The notes under the pieces are model-generated. The model did not search any database and was not told the origin of the DNA. It saw nothing but the letters and a program-made list of their open reading frames with translations. From CAXXXW01 sp963665555 (GTDB taxonomy: Bacteria; Pseudomonadota; Alphaproteobacteria; Thalassobaculales; Thalassobaculaceae): a stretch of DNA of 64,000 bases. Position numbers and translations under genes: made by a program. The stretch spans positions 2,294,001 through 2,358,000 of the forward strand of contig OY762308.1 of the NCBI GenBank assembly GCA_963665555.2, written 5' to 3'. Of the stretch, positions 34,280 to 46,489 are shown in pieces; the stretch's first letter is position 1; every line of letters starts with the position of its first letter.

Positions 34280-34774
34280 TTATCGCCCGGACGCTCCCGC
34301 GGCGCCCGCGTCCGTCGCGGCTTTTCCGTCGGGCGGCCCGGTCCGGCGGAGGGCGACGACCGGGATTTCGCGGCGCGTGCTGGCGCGGTAGGCGGCGAAG
34401 CGCGGGTTCGCCGCGACCACCCTGTCGTACAGCGCGGCGCGTTCGCGTTCCGGGACCGCGCGGGCCTCGGCGGCGAAGCGCGCGCCGCGGGTCTCGACGA
34501 AAACCGCCGGATCGGCGGCGATGTTCAGGAACCACGCCGGATGGCGGTCCTGGCCGTAGTTCGAGGCGACGACGACGAGGCCGGCCGGCCCGTCGAACCG
34601 GAAGCACAGCAGGGGCGACGAGCGCCACTTGCCGCTCCAGCGCCCCCGCGTGACGAGGATGAGGACTTCCGTGCCTTCCAGGCGGCCCAGCACGCGGCCG
34701 CCCGACAGGCGGAACAGCAGGCCGTGGAGCGGGACGAACAACCGCGCGATGAGGAGGCGTTTCCAGGTCGGCAT
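34280..34774 (-). CDS. DUF385/Ddn-like nitroreductase-fold protein
   Basis: 164 residues from the ATG at 34774 (GAGGGAGCCGGCG before it). The split-barrel wording is VLILVTRGRWSGKWRSSPLL, VVVASNYGQDRHPAWFLNI and ETRGARFAAEARAVPERERA, characteristic of the nitroreductase/deazaflavin-dependent (DUF385) family to which mycobacterial Ddn belongs. Ddn uses coenzyme F420. Whether this bacterium makes F420 cannot be judged from the window. The N-terminal helix (LLIARLFVPLHGLLFRL) may sit at the membrane. Convergent with the dehalogenase. An upstream in-frame start would add 25 arginine/proline-rich residues and is less likely. Confidence 0.8.
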   Translation of the reverse strand: MPTWKRLLIARLFVPLHGLLFRLSGGRVLGRLEGTEVLILVTRGRWSGKWRSSPLLCFRFDGPAGLVVVASNYGQDRHPAWFLNIAADPAVFVETRGARFAAEARAVPERERAALYDRVVAANPRFAAYRASTRREIPVVALRRTGPPDGKAATDAGAAGASGR

Positions 34775-34907
34775 CGCCGGCTCCCTCGGCCGGGGTCGCG
34801 CGGGCCGCGCGTCGCGGCATCCTGGCGCCGGCGGGCGCGCCCGCGACACCCCCCCGCCGACGAACCCCGCCCGCGCCCGGTACGAACGCGCCGCGGCGGC
34901 GCGCCCC

Positions 34908-35384
34908 TTACGGGCACTCGACCCAGCCGTTCGTCGCCGTCGCCCAGGCGGGCTTGTCGTTCGACGTCACCAGGAAGGCCACGTAGTCGACCGCCGTCGT
35001 ATACCCGCTGTCGGCGGGCGGCGCCTTCATGCACAGCTTTCCGCCGCCGGTTTCCGAGAGCGTCCATCCGCCGTGGGTCGGACTCCGCGGGACCGCCAGG
35101 TGCACGATGCGTTCGCCATCCTTCGCGCCGAGGAAACTGTCGACGGTTTCGGTGGCGGACCGGACCGTGTAGCCCCTGCTCCTCACCGTACTCCCGATTT
35201 CGGATTTCGTGCCGGAGATCGTCTCGACGCCGTAGGCCGTGGCCTCGGTCAGCCCGCCGAGCCGGAGGCTGTCCTGTATCGTCGTCGCTCCGGCGGCGGC
35301 CGCCGACAGAACGAGCGCCGCGCCGATGGCGGCGGCCGCGGCGCGCGCGCCGGGTCCGCGAATGCGTTTCGCCGGGTTTTCCAT
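34908..35384 (-). CDS. Secreted protein of unknown function
   Basis: 158 residues. I do not recognise a family. The first 40 residues form a signal peptide (RAAAAAIGAALVLSAAAAG, then ATTIQD). The mature part is polar and strand-rich (YGVETISGTKSEIGS, GWTLSETGGGKLCMK) and has two cysteines, one near residue 120 and one at the second-last position, which could pair. The C-terminus (NGWVECP) is abrupt. CGGGAGGGCGAT precedes the ATG at 35384. It is the last feature before the rRNA operon and lies on the same strand, about 200 bases past the tRNA-fMet end, so read-through could transcribe it. Confidence 0.6.
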   Translation of the reverse strand: MENPAKRIRGPGARAAAAAIGAALVLSAAAAGATTIQDSLRLGGLTEATAYGVETISGTKSEIGSTVRSRGYTVRSATETVDSFLGAKDGERIVHLAVPRSPTHGGWTLSETGGGKLCMKAPPADSGYTTAVDYVAFLVTSNDKPAWATATNGWVECP

Positions 35385-35518
35385 ATCGCCCTCCCGTGCC
35401 TCGTGCGTTTCCTCCGATGCCGCTTGCGCGACACGGGACAGCATACACCTTTTTCCAGGCCCGGAAAACGCGCGTCGCGCGGGGCCGCGGGCATTCGACG
35501 ACATTTTTACGTCGATCC

Positions 35519-35538
35519 GCCCGGCGGCGGGCTTTTTT
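35519..35538 (+). terminator. Plus-strand hairpin with T-run beside the rRNA operon
   Basis: GCCCG (35519-35523) pairs with CGGGC (35528-35532) over a four-base loop, followed by six T. This fits an intrinsic terminator for plus-strand transcription, yet no plus-strand gene ends nearby; it may block antisense transcription into the rRNA operon. I found no clear minus-strand terminator for the operon in 35385-35583. Confidence 0.35.
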
Positions 35539-35583
35539 CGGCGTTTGCCGGGAGGGGGGCTGGCGTTTGGGCCTTCGTTGGTA

Positions 35584-35660
<77 letters not shown>

Positions 35661-35819
35661 ATTGTGGGTTCGTGCGTGTTGGTGCGTTGGAAAGGGCTTG
35701 GGGGCAAGGGATCGGTCGAAGGTGCGGCTCCCTTGGGGGGCCGCCGGCGTTTCGGGCATGGTTTGGAGGCGATGGGGGTTCGGGTTTGTGCTTCGGCGTT
35801 GCGTTGCGCGCGTCGTTCG

Positions 35820-35937
35820 GGCCTGGCGGCGACCTACTCTCCCGCGCCTTTTGGCGCAGTACCATCGGCGCTGGGGGTTTTCACTTCCGAGTTCGGGATG
35901 GGATCGGGTGGGGGACCCCCGCCATGGCCACCGGGCC
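35820..35937 (-). rRNA. rrf: 5S ribosomal RNA
   Basis: About 118 nt. The ends GGCCCGGTGG and CCGCCAGGCC pair to form helix I. Conserved internal segments are CCCGAACTCGGAAGTGAAA and GATGGTACTGCG. Exact ends may be off by one or two bases. It is the fifth element of the rRNA operon, 159 nt before tRNA-fMet. Confidence 0.93.
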
Positions 35938-35957
35938 GGAGCGGCGCGCGCGTGTTG

Positions 35958-36002
35958 GGTTTCGCGCTTGCGCGCGTTTTCGGTTTCGCGCTTTCGCGCG
36001 TT
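35958..36002 (-). repeat. Two tandem GNRA-loop hairpins in the 23S-5S spacer
   Basis: A 21-base unit occurs at 35958-35978 and 35982-36002 with one base difference. In the RNA each folds as CGCGC, loop, GCGCG; the loops are GCAA and GAAA, both members of the GNRA tetraloop class. They sit between the 23S 3' end and the 5S 5' end. Confidence 0.6.
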
Positions 36003-36055
36003 GCGTTGCGTTTGGGTGCGATGGGAACCGGCGTTTGCCGACGCGCGAGGTTGGA

Positions 36056-38803
<2,748 letters not shown>

Positions 38804-39087
38804 GATCGCCTCGCGCGCGGACAAACGCCGGAACCCGGAACCCGAAAGCCCGAACCCCGAACGCCCCGCGCGAGCACGAAGATGCATCGTCGGTTCCCGG
38901 GAACGCACAACCGACATCCGCCCTCCAGAACGGACGCCGCAAGCGCGCTCCCAAGTCATCGCCTCTTCACCATGTCCAGCAACCGGGGGCCGAAAAGGCC
39001 CCGGCAATACGCCTAAAAAATCGCTTCCAACGCGCGGCCCTCCCGGCCGCGGCTCCCGCCGCTTCCCGCCGGCCGCCGGCCGGCCGG
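38804..39087 (-). other. Internal transcribed spacer, tRNA-Ile to 23S
   Basis: 284 bases without a gene. It is less GC-rich than the neighbouring spacers and contains short imperfect repeats of CGGAACCCG type at about 38830-38860. I found no convincing boxA antitermination element by eye. Confidence 0.7.
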
Positions 39088-39161
39088 TGGGCCAGGGAAG
39101 ACTCGAACTTCCGACCTCACGCTTATCAAGCGCGCGCTCTGACCGACTGAGCTACTGGCCC
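39088..39161 (-). tRNA. tRNA-Ile (GAT)
   Basis: 74 nt without encoded CCA (the genome reads CCG after the discriminator A). The acceptor is GGGCCAG/CTGGCCC, the anticodon stem CGCGC/GCGTG and the loop TTGATAA gives anticodon GAT. The T-arm is GGAAG TTCGAGT CTTCC. It lies between tRNA-Ala and 23S, on the 23S side, the reverse of the usual Ile-Ala order. Confidence 0.96.
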
Positions 39162-39217
39162 GACCGGACCCGGCCCGGAACCCGCCCGCCCGGAACCGCC
39201 CGCCCGGAACCGCCCGG

Positions 39218-39289
39218 TGGAGGCGGCCGGACTCGAACCGGCGACCCGCGGCCTGCAAAGCCGCCGCTCTCCCGCTGAGCTACGCCCCC
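39218..39289 (-). tRNA. tRNA-Ala (TGC)
   Basis: 72 nt without encoded CCA. The acceptor is GGGGGCG/CGCCTCC (with one G-T pair), the anticodon stem GCGGC/GCCGC and the loop TTTGCAG gives anticodon TGC. The T-arm is GCCGG TTCGAGT CCGGC. It is the first tRNA after 16S in transcription. The Ala-Ile gap (39162-39217) holds a tandem 14-base CGCCCGCCCGGAAC repeat. Confidence 0.96.
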
Positions 39290-39312
39290 GGGTCCCTTGT
39301 CCGCTCGCGCCA

Positions 39313-39434
39313 GCCGGGCCTTCGGCCCGGCGGCTCCGCGGGCGGGCGCCGGCTCGCGCCGGCGGGGCCGCCGTCGCGGCCCGTCGCGGCTCCGCCGCCG
39401 GCGGAGCCGCTCCCGCTTCCCGTCCGGCGACGGG
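39313..39434 (-). other. Hairpin-dense spacer between 16S and tRNA-Ala
   Basis: Four stem-loops follow one another: GCCGGGCC/GGCCCGGC (39313-39331), GCCGGC/GCCGGC (39348-39363), a perfect 10-bp GCGGCTCCGC/GCGGAGCCGC (39386-39410) and CCCGT/ACGGG (39419-39434). The spacer 39290-39486 contains no gene. The stems may guide RNase processing of the primary transcript. Confidence 0.55.
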
Positions 39435-39481
39435 AGCCTTGCGGAAGGGATGCGCGGGCGGCGCCGGGCGGCGCGGCCGCG

Positions 39482-41005
<1,524 letters not shown>

Positions 41006-41345
41006 AACGCCCCATCCCCCAACCCCAACGGCCGAAACCGCCAGGGCAAGGAAACAGGGCCAACCGGAGCCCGTCCCGCGAACCCGTCCCCCCAAACCCC
41101 CACGAGCCGAAACCCGCGAGGCGAAGAAGAACGGACCCGCGCACATCCCCGGCCCCAGGCAACCCACCCCCAAAGGCCGGAAAACCCGAAACCGGAGACC
41201 AAACGCGCGAGATACGCAAGACAGGCATCGAAACCGACACTACCACGCCGGACCCAACGCCGACCGCGCATCCCTTCCGTATTCGCAACTTGTCAATCAG
41301 CCGGCGCCGAAACCCGCCCCCTGGGCGCGCCCGGCGCGAACACCC

Positions 41346-41398
41346 CCTATAACGCCCCCCGTCCGGCATGGCAAGCGGACAGGCGAAAAAAATTTTCC
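41346..41398 (-). promoter_or_regulatory. rRNA operon promoter with UP-like element
   Basis: On the minus strand TTGCCA (41374-41369) and TATAGG (41351-41346) are 17 bases apart. A run of A and T (AAAATTTTTTT, about 41396-41386) lies directly upstream, where an UP element would contact RNA polymerase alpha. Transcription would start near 41339, giving a leader of about 335 bases. The leader (41006-41340) has no gene. Confidence 0.5.
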
Positions 41399-41434
41399 CG
41401 CCCGGGCGCGCGCCCCGCGCCGCCGGCGCGCGGG

Positions 41435-42667
41435 TCAGCCGCTCCGCGCCTCGGCGGCGAGGCGGCGCGCCAGTTCCGGCATGTCCGCTTCCGCCGCGTT
41501 GGCGCAGGCGAGGCGCAGGCAGCGCTCCTGGCCGGGGCCGAAGAACGGGCCGGGCAGGCAGAGCACGCCGCGCCTCCGGGCCAGCCGCTCCGCGATGTCG
41601 CGGGCCGGAACGCCCTCGAACGGATGGCGCAGGTAGAGGAAATAGGCCCCGCTGGAGACGATTTCGTATTCCGGCGCCGCCGCGGCCAGCGCCGCCCGCG
41701 CCGCCTCGCGCCGGGCGGAGATTTCGTCGCGCCGCGCCGCCGCCCAGCCCGACAGGTTCTCCAGCCCGTACAGCGCCGCGTCCTGGGCGACGCGCGGGGC
41801 GCAGATCGAAACCGTGTCCATGATCTTGGTCGCCGCCCGGACGAGCGGCTCCCCCGCCACCAGCGCGCCGACGCGGTAGCCGGCGAGGCTGAAGACCTTG
41901 GAGAAGCTGTAGAGCTGGACCACGGTCGCGCCCCAGCGCGGATCGCGGAACAGGCCGTGCGGCGGGCCGCCGTCGAGGAAGTCCCGGTAGGTCTCGTCGA
42001 GGACCAGCGCGATCCCCCGCTCCGCCGCGAGGTCGCGGAAGCGGGCGACCGTCTCCGGCGGGCAGACCGCGCCGGTCGGGTTGTTCGGCGTGACGAGGAC
42101 GATGGCGCGGGTCCGCGGCGTCAGCAGCCGGGCGGCCTCCTCCGGGTCCGGCACGCCGCCCCGGTCGGCGCGGAACGGCAGCGGGACCGCGCGCGCGCCC
42201 AGCATGTCGAGCCACATGGCGTGGTTGAAGTACCAGGGCGCCGGCAGCAGCACCTCGTCGCCGGCCCGCGCCAGCGCCAGCACGGCGAGGCAGTAGGCCT
42301 GGTTGCAGCCGGCCGGGACCAGCACGTTCTCCGGCCCGACCGGACCGCCATAAAGTTCCGACACGCGCCGGGCGATGGCGGCGCGCAGTTCGGGGATTCC
42401 CGGAACCGGCGTGTAGCGCGCCGTCTCGAATTCGCGCGCGCGGCCGGCCAGGTGCGCGCGCAGCTCCGCGGCGGGCGGGTAGCTCGGCACCGCCTGGGCG
42501 AGGTCGAGCAGCGGCCGGTCCGGCGGGAAGGCGCGGCCGGCGACCCAGGACTGGGCCTCGGCGACCGGCGGCTCGACGGCGCGGACCACGTCCGGGTTGA
42601 GCGCGAAGGCGCCGGAGGGCGGCGCGGCGGCACCGGCGGCCGCGGCTCCGGGGGGATCAGTCCTCAT
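41435..42667 (-). CDS. PLP-dependent class I/II aminotransferase
   Basis: Fold-type I aminotransferase, 410 residues. It has TPVPGIPELRAAIARR, the substrate/PLP segment VPAGCNQAYCLAVLAL, VTPNNPTGAV (PLP-binding Asn), VLDETYRDF and the Schiff-base lysine in LYSFSKVFSLAGYRVG. The C-terminus has the carboxylate-binding arginine in ERCLRLACAN. It overlaps the HPr gene by 11 bases and is the last gene of the minus-strand block that begins with chvI. Substrate not determinable; aspartate- or aromatic-aminotransferase-like. It lies upstream of the rRNA operon, which has its own promoter. Confidence 0.9.
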   Translation of the reverse strand: MRTDPPGAAAAGAAAPPSGAFALNPDVVRAVEPPVAEAQSWVAGRAFPPDRPLLDLAQAVPSYPPAAELRAHLAGRAREFETARYTPVPGIPELRAAIARRVSELYGGPVGPENVLVPAGCNQAYCLAVLALARAGDEVLLPAPWYFNHAMWLDMLGARAVPLPFRADRGGVPDPEEAARLLTPRTRAIVLVTPNNPTGAVCPPETVARFRDLAAERGIALVLDETYRDFLDGGPPHGLFRDPRWGATVVQLYSFSKVFSLAGYRVGALVAGEPLVRAATKIMDTVSICAPRVAQDAALYGLENLSGWAAARRDEISARREAARAALAAAAPEYEIVSSGAYFLYLRHPFEGVPARDIAERLARRRGVLCLPGPFFGPGQERCLRLACANAAEADMPELARRLAAEARSG

Positions 42668-42959
42668 CGAACCCGCGCTCCACCAGGCCGGCCAGCGCGT
42701 CCAGCGCCGCGTTCGCGTCCGGCCCCCGGGCCGAGACGCGGATCGCGCGGCCGGCCGACGCCGCCAGCATCATCAGCCCCATGATGGAGCGGCCCGACAC
42801 GCTTTCCCCGTCGCGGGCGACCTCGACCTCGCATTCGTACCGGCCCGCCAGCGCGACGAATCGCGCGGCGGCGCGCGCGTGCAGGCCGCGGCGGTTGACG
42901 ACGACGAGCGTGCGTTCGAGCGCGGCCGTCCCGGCCGCCGCGCCGGGCCGCGCGCTCAC
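42657..42959 (-). CDS. ptsH: HPr phosphocarrier protein
   Basis: Phosphorelay protein of the regulatory PTS, 100 residues. The phospho-histidine is His27 in NRRGLHARAAARF and the HprK target serine is Ser58 in GRSIMGLMML. An extra N-terminal 12 residues precede the domain. It starts with a GTG that overlaps the EIIA stop (GTGA). In alphaproteobacteria this incomplete PTS, without sugar permeases, senses PEP and nitrogen status and regulates kinases and carbon storage. Its partner enzyme I (PtsP) is not in the window. Confidence 0.95.
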   Translation of the reverse strand: MSARPGAAAGTAALERTLVVVNRRGLHARAAARFVALAGRYECEVEVARDGESVSGRSIMGLMMLAASAGRAIRVSARGPDANAALDALAGLVERGFDED

Positions 42960-43414
42960 GACGGCCCCCGCAACGCCTCGGAGGCGACGATGATGTATTT
43001 CCGCCCGGCGTCGCGCGCCTCGGCGGCGGCGGCGGCCGGGTTCCCGCCGCCGCGCGCGCCGGCGAGCCGCACCAGCATCGGCAGGTTGACGCCCGCGACC
43101 ACCTCGACCCGCGCCCGGTCGAGCAGGGAGATGGCGAGGTTCGACGGCGTGCCGCCGAACATGTCGGTCAGCACGACGACGCCGGAGCCGCCGTCGACCT
43201 CGCGGATCCGGGCGAGGATGTCGTCGCGGCGGCGCTCCATGTCGTCGTCCGGGCCGATGCAGACGGCGGCGACGCGCTCCCGGGGGCCGACGACATGCTC
43301 CATCGCCCGGCGCAGCTCCCCGGCGAGCGCGCCATGGGTCACCAGCACGATGCCGACCGGCGCCGCCGCGCCCGCGCCCACCGCGCTCCCGTCCGGCTCC
43401 CGCTCCCCCGCCAT
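42956..43414 (-). CDS. PTS EIIA component, mannose family
   Basis: 152 residues. The active-site histidine is His27 in IVLVTHGALAGELRRAM; VLTDMFGGTPSNLAISLL is the family core. The first 18 residues are an Ala/Gly-rich leader and a later ATG is absent, so the start is kept. It receives phosphate from HPr. No EIIB or EIIC partner follows, as expected for the regulatory EIIA-Man of alphaproteobacteria. It sits between hprK and ptsH in a co-directional block and is separated from hprK by 51 bases. Confidence 0.93.
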   Translation of the reverse strand: MAGEREPDGSAVGAGAAAPVGIVLVTHGALAGELRRAMEHVVGPRERVAAVCIGPDDDMERRRDDILARIREVDGGSGVVVLTDMFGGTPSNLAISLLDRARVEVVAGVNLPMLVRLAGARGGGNPAAAAAEARDAGRKYIIVASEALRGPS

Positions 43415-43465
43415 GGCGGCGACTCCCCCGTCTCGCGCCGGCGGCCCCGGCCCGCCGGCGCCCGT

Positions 43466-43885
43466 TCAGCGCCCGTCCAGCATGGCGAGGCCGAGCCGCA
43501 CCTTGGCCGGCGCCGAGGCCTCGAACGGCGCGAGCCTGAGCAGCGGCACCTCGACGCCGAGCCAGACGCAGCGGCCCGGCTCCGGGAACCGCTCGACCTG
43601 CTCGCCCGGCGCCAGGTCGAAGGCCAGCACCAGCGGCGCGCGGCGCGCCGCCGGGACCGCGACGACGCCGAGGCCGCGGACCTCCAGCCGGCCGGCGATC
43701 GCGTCCGGGCTGTCGGCCAGCAGCCGGCCGTCCTCGCGCGTCAGCACGACGCGGTCGTCGGCGACCAGCATCCCGCCGGCCTCGATGACGCGCAGCGCCA
43801 GGTCGGACTTGCCGGCGCCGGACGGCCCGCGGAACAGCGCCGCCCGCCCGTCGATCGCGACGCAGGTGCCGTACACTCGCTCCAT
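43466..43885 (-). CDS. hprK: HPr kinase/phosphorylase, short alphaproteobacterial form
   Basis: 139 residues, corresponding only to the C-terminal catalytic domain of the firmicute enzyme (about 310). This truncated form is normal in alphaproteobacteria. Walker A is FRGPSGAGKSDLALR near residue 20, followed by ADDRVVLTR and the signature-like LEVRGLGVVAVP. It phosphorylates Ser58 of HPr in response to metabolites. The ATG at 43885 follows GAGCAAGGCGCG. It lies 31 bases downstream of chvG. Confidence 0.93.
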   Translation of the reverse strand: MERVYGTCVAIDGRAALFRGPSGAGKSDLALRVIEAGGMLVADDRVVLTREDGRLLADSPDAIAGRLEVRGLGVVAVPAARRAPLVLAFDLAPGEQVERFPEPGRCVWLGVEVPLLRLAPFEASAPAKVRLGLAMLDGR

Positions 43886-43916
43886 CGCGCCTTGCTCGCC
43901 CGCGGCGGCGGAATTG

Positions 43917-45569
43917 TCAATCGCCGTCGCCCGGCGGCCGGGCGGCGGAGCGGGGCAGCACCACCTCGAAACGCGCCCCCAGCGTCGCGCCGGCGGGGGA
44001 GCGGCGGTTCCCGGCCCGGACGCGCCCCCCGTGGGCGGCGACGATCTGGCGGCAGATCGACAGGCCCAGCCCGGAATGGGCGCCGAACTTCTCGCCGCGC
44101 GGCCGTTCCGAGTAGAAGCGGTCGAAAATCGCCTCCAGCTTGCCCTCCGGGACGCCCGCGCCCTCGTCCTCGACGGCGATAACGACCTCGCCGCCGGCGA
44201 TCCCCGCGCGGATGGCGACGCGGCCGTCCGGCGGGGAGAAATCGACGGCGTTGTCCAGCAGGTTGCGGACCACCTGGCCCAGCCGGTCCTCGTTGCCGTT
44301 GACGACGAACGGGCCGGCGCCGTCGATCTCGCAGGCCAGGCCGCCGCCCGGCGCCCGCCCGGCCGCGATATAGGCCTCGCGCAGCGCGGCGAGCAGCCGG
44401 CCGACATCGACCGGGCCGACATCCTCGCGGCTCAGCTGGGCGTCCACCCGCGAGGCCTCGGAAATGTCGCCGATCAGCCGGTCCAGCCGGTCCACGTCGT
44501 CGAGGACGATGGCGAAAAGCTCCGCGCGGCGCGCCGGGTCGTCCACCCGGGCCGCCGTCTCCACCGCGCTGCGGACCGAGGTCAGCGGGTTCTTGATCTC
44601 GTGGGCGACATCGGCGGCGAACCCCTCGATCGCGTCCATGCGGCGGCGCAGCGTTTCGGTCATCTCCCGCATCGAGTCGGACAGGTCGCCGATCTCGTCG
44701 CCGCGGCCGCGGAAGTCCGGGACCGGGTTGTCGCGGCCGCCGGCCCGGCGCACCCGCTCGGCCGCGGCCGCCAGGGCCTGGATCGGCCGGGCGATCGCGC
44801 GCGCGAGGTAGAGGGACAGGGCCACGGAGAGCAGCACGGCGGCCGCCAGCACGCCCAGCATCTCCAGCCGCGCGGAGCGCACCGCCGCCTCGATCCCGGT
44901 CCCCTCGGCCGACAGCAACAGGCCGCCGAGCACGCGCTTGTAGCCGCGGATCGGCGCCGCCGCCGTCAGCACCAGGCCGCCCGCCCCGTCGGTCTGCGCC
45001 TCGGCGGTATGGACGCCGAGCAGGACCCGGACCGCCTGGGGATGCGCCTCGGCGAACCGGCGGGCCCAGGGATGGAAGCGCGACAGGCCGGCCCCGGGCG
45101 GCGGCCAGCCGGCGATCAGGTCCCGCACGCGCCCGGCGAGGCCGCTCGCCCAGTCGCCGGCCCTGGGCGGCGGCAGGGGGAGGACCTGCACCGGGCCGCC
45201 GGGACGGCCGGGCGCCATGCTGTCCACCAGCGGCCTGCCATCGATGTCGAAGACGCGCGCGCGCGCGCGCAGCACGCCGGAAGCCCGCTGGACCATGGCG
45301 TGCACGGCCCGGACATCGAGCCGCACCGGCCCGCCGACATCCCTCCTCGTGGCCAGTTCCCCCATGGCGCGGGCGAACAGCGCCGCCTCGCGCGACAGGA
45401 CGGCGAGTTCGGCGCGGATCAGGTTATCCTGGTAGCGGTCGAGGTGGAAGAGGCCGGCGAACAGGATGACGACCGGGAACAGGTTGATCGCGAGGATGCG
45501 CAGCGTCAGGCGCGAGACGCGGCGCCCGCGCGGCGGCGCGGCGGCGCCCCTTCCCGGCCGGCCGGCCAT
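43917..45569 (-). CDS. chvG: Sensor histidine kinase ChvG/ExoS type
   Basis: Envelope-stress and acid-sensing kinase, 550 residues. The order is membrane helix 1 (about 22-42), a periplasmic stimulus-sensing domain (about 45-230), helix 2 (about 235-258), HAMP, HisKA with the phospho-acceptor His323 in VAHEIKNPLTSV, and HATPase with the N box (NLLDNAVDFSP) and GLGLSICRQIV. The periplasmic domain has the proline-rich loop usual for ChvG. It lies 33 bases downstream of chvI and upstream of hprK. The ExoR-type repressor that binds the periplasmic domain in rhizobia is not in the window. Confidence 0.92.
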   Translation of the reverse strand: MAGRPGRGAAAPPRGRRVSRLTLRILAINLFPVVILFAGLFHLDRYQDNLIRAELAVLSREAALFARAMGELATRRDVGGPVRLDVRAVHAMVQRASGVLRARARVFDIDGRPLVDSMAPGRPGGPVQVLPLPPPRAGDWASGLAGRVRDLIAGWPPPGAGLSRFHPWARRFAEAHPQAVRVLLGVHTAEAQTDGAGGLVLTAAAPIRGYKRVLGGLLLSAEGTGIEAAVRSARLEMLGVLAAAVLLSVALSLYLARAIARPIQALAAAAERVRRAGGRDNPVPDFRGRGDEIGDLSDSMREMTETLRRRMDAIEGFAADVAHEIKNPLTSVRSAVETAARVDDPARRAELFAIVLDDVDRLDRLIGDISEASRVDAQLSREDVGPVDVGRLLAALREAYIAAGRAPGGGLACEIDGAGPFVVNGNEDRLGQVVRNLLDNAVDFSPPDGRVAIRAGIAGGEVVIAVEDEGAGVPEGKLEAIFDRFYSERPRGEKFGAHSGLGLSICRQIVAAHGGRVRAGNRRSPAGATLGARFEVVLPRSAARPPGDGD

Positions 45570-45602
45570 CGCCCCCGCGCCCCGGCCCCCGCCCCCCGGG
45601 GG

Positions 45603-46325
45603 TCAGGCGCGCGCCGGCGCGGCGGCGGGCGCGTCGCGGTAGCGGTAGCCGACGCCGTAGAGCGTTTCGATCTGCTCGAAACCGGGGTCGGCCGCCTTGA
45701 ACTTCTTGCGCAGCCGCTTGATGTGGCTGTCGATGGTGCGGTCGTCCACATAGACCGAATTGCCGTAGGCGGCGTCCATCAGCCGGTCGCGGCTCTTCAC
45801 ATGTCCCGGCCGGGCCGACAGCGCCTCCAGGATCTTGAACTCCGTCACGGTGAGCGTGAGGTCCCGGCCCCGCCAGACGCAGCGGTGGCGCGAGGGGTCG
45901 AGCACCAGGTCGCCCCGGACGACGGCGCCCTCCCCGCCCGGCTCGGCGTCGTCCCGCGCCAGTTCCTGGCGGCGCAGCAGGGCGCGGATGCGCTCGATCA
46001 GCAGGCGCTGGGAGAACGGCTTCTTGATGTAGTCGTCGGCGCCCATGCGCAGGCCCAGCGCCTCGTCCACCTCGTCGTCCTTCGAGGTCAGGAAGATCAC
46101 CGGCATGTTCGAGGCGCGCCGCAGCCGGGCCAGCAGCTCCATGCCGTCCAGCCTCGGCATCTTGATGTCGAGGACGGCGAGGTCCACCGGCCGTCGCGTC
46201 AGCCCGCGCAGCGCCTCCTCCCCGTCCCAGTAGGTCCGCACGGCGAAGCCCTCCGCCTCCAGGGCCATGGAGACCGAGGCGAGGATGTTCCGGTCGTCGT
46301 CGACCAGCGCGATTGTGTCGGTCAT
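45603..46325 (-). CDS. chvI: Response regulator ChvI type
   Basis: OmpR-family transcription factor, 240 residues. The receiver domain has acidic pocket VDDDRN, phospho-acceptor Asp53 (VLDIKMPRLDG), Thr in FLTSKDD and Lys in DDYIKKPF. The C-terminal winged helix ends with GVGYRYRD, with SVYVDDRTIDSHIKRLRKKF as recognition region. It is the first gene of the chvI-chvG-hprK-EIIA-HPr block. Its divergent promoter region (46326-46489) also serves the HugZ-like gene. Confidence 0.94.
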   Translation of the reverse strand: MTDTIALVDDDRNILASVSMALEAEGFAVRTYWDGEEALRGLTRRPVDLAVLDIKMPRLDGMELLARLRRASNMPVIFLTSKDDEVDEALGLRMGADDYIKKPFSQRLLIERIRALLRRQELARDDAEPGGEGAVVRGDLVLDPSRHRCVWRGRDLTLTVTEFKILEALSARPGHVKSRDRLMDAAYGNSVYVDDRTIDSHIKRLRKKFKAADPGFEQIETLYGVGYRYRDAPAAAPARA

Positions 46326-46489
46326 GGGTTCGATCCCTCCGCGTAGCCCCTTCCCGCTTGAGCGGACCGGAGCAATTGGGCGATCTTGTGGCCGGATCGG
46401 GGCGGACGCCGGACCGCCGCGATCCCGCCATCCTAGCAGGGAACGGCCGGCGCCGCGCCCCGCCCCGCCCGGCCGGAGGAAGGCCCCGC

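Noticed and set aside
41268..41296. A second rRNA promoter using TTGACA at 41291-41296
   Set aside because: The -35 is perfect, but no acceptable -10 hexamer lies 16-18 bases downstream (GGATGC is the best).
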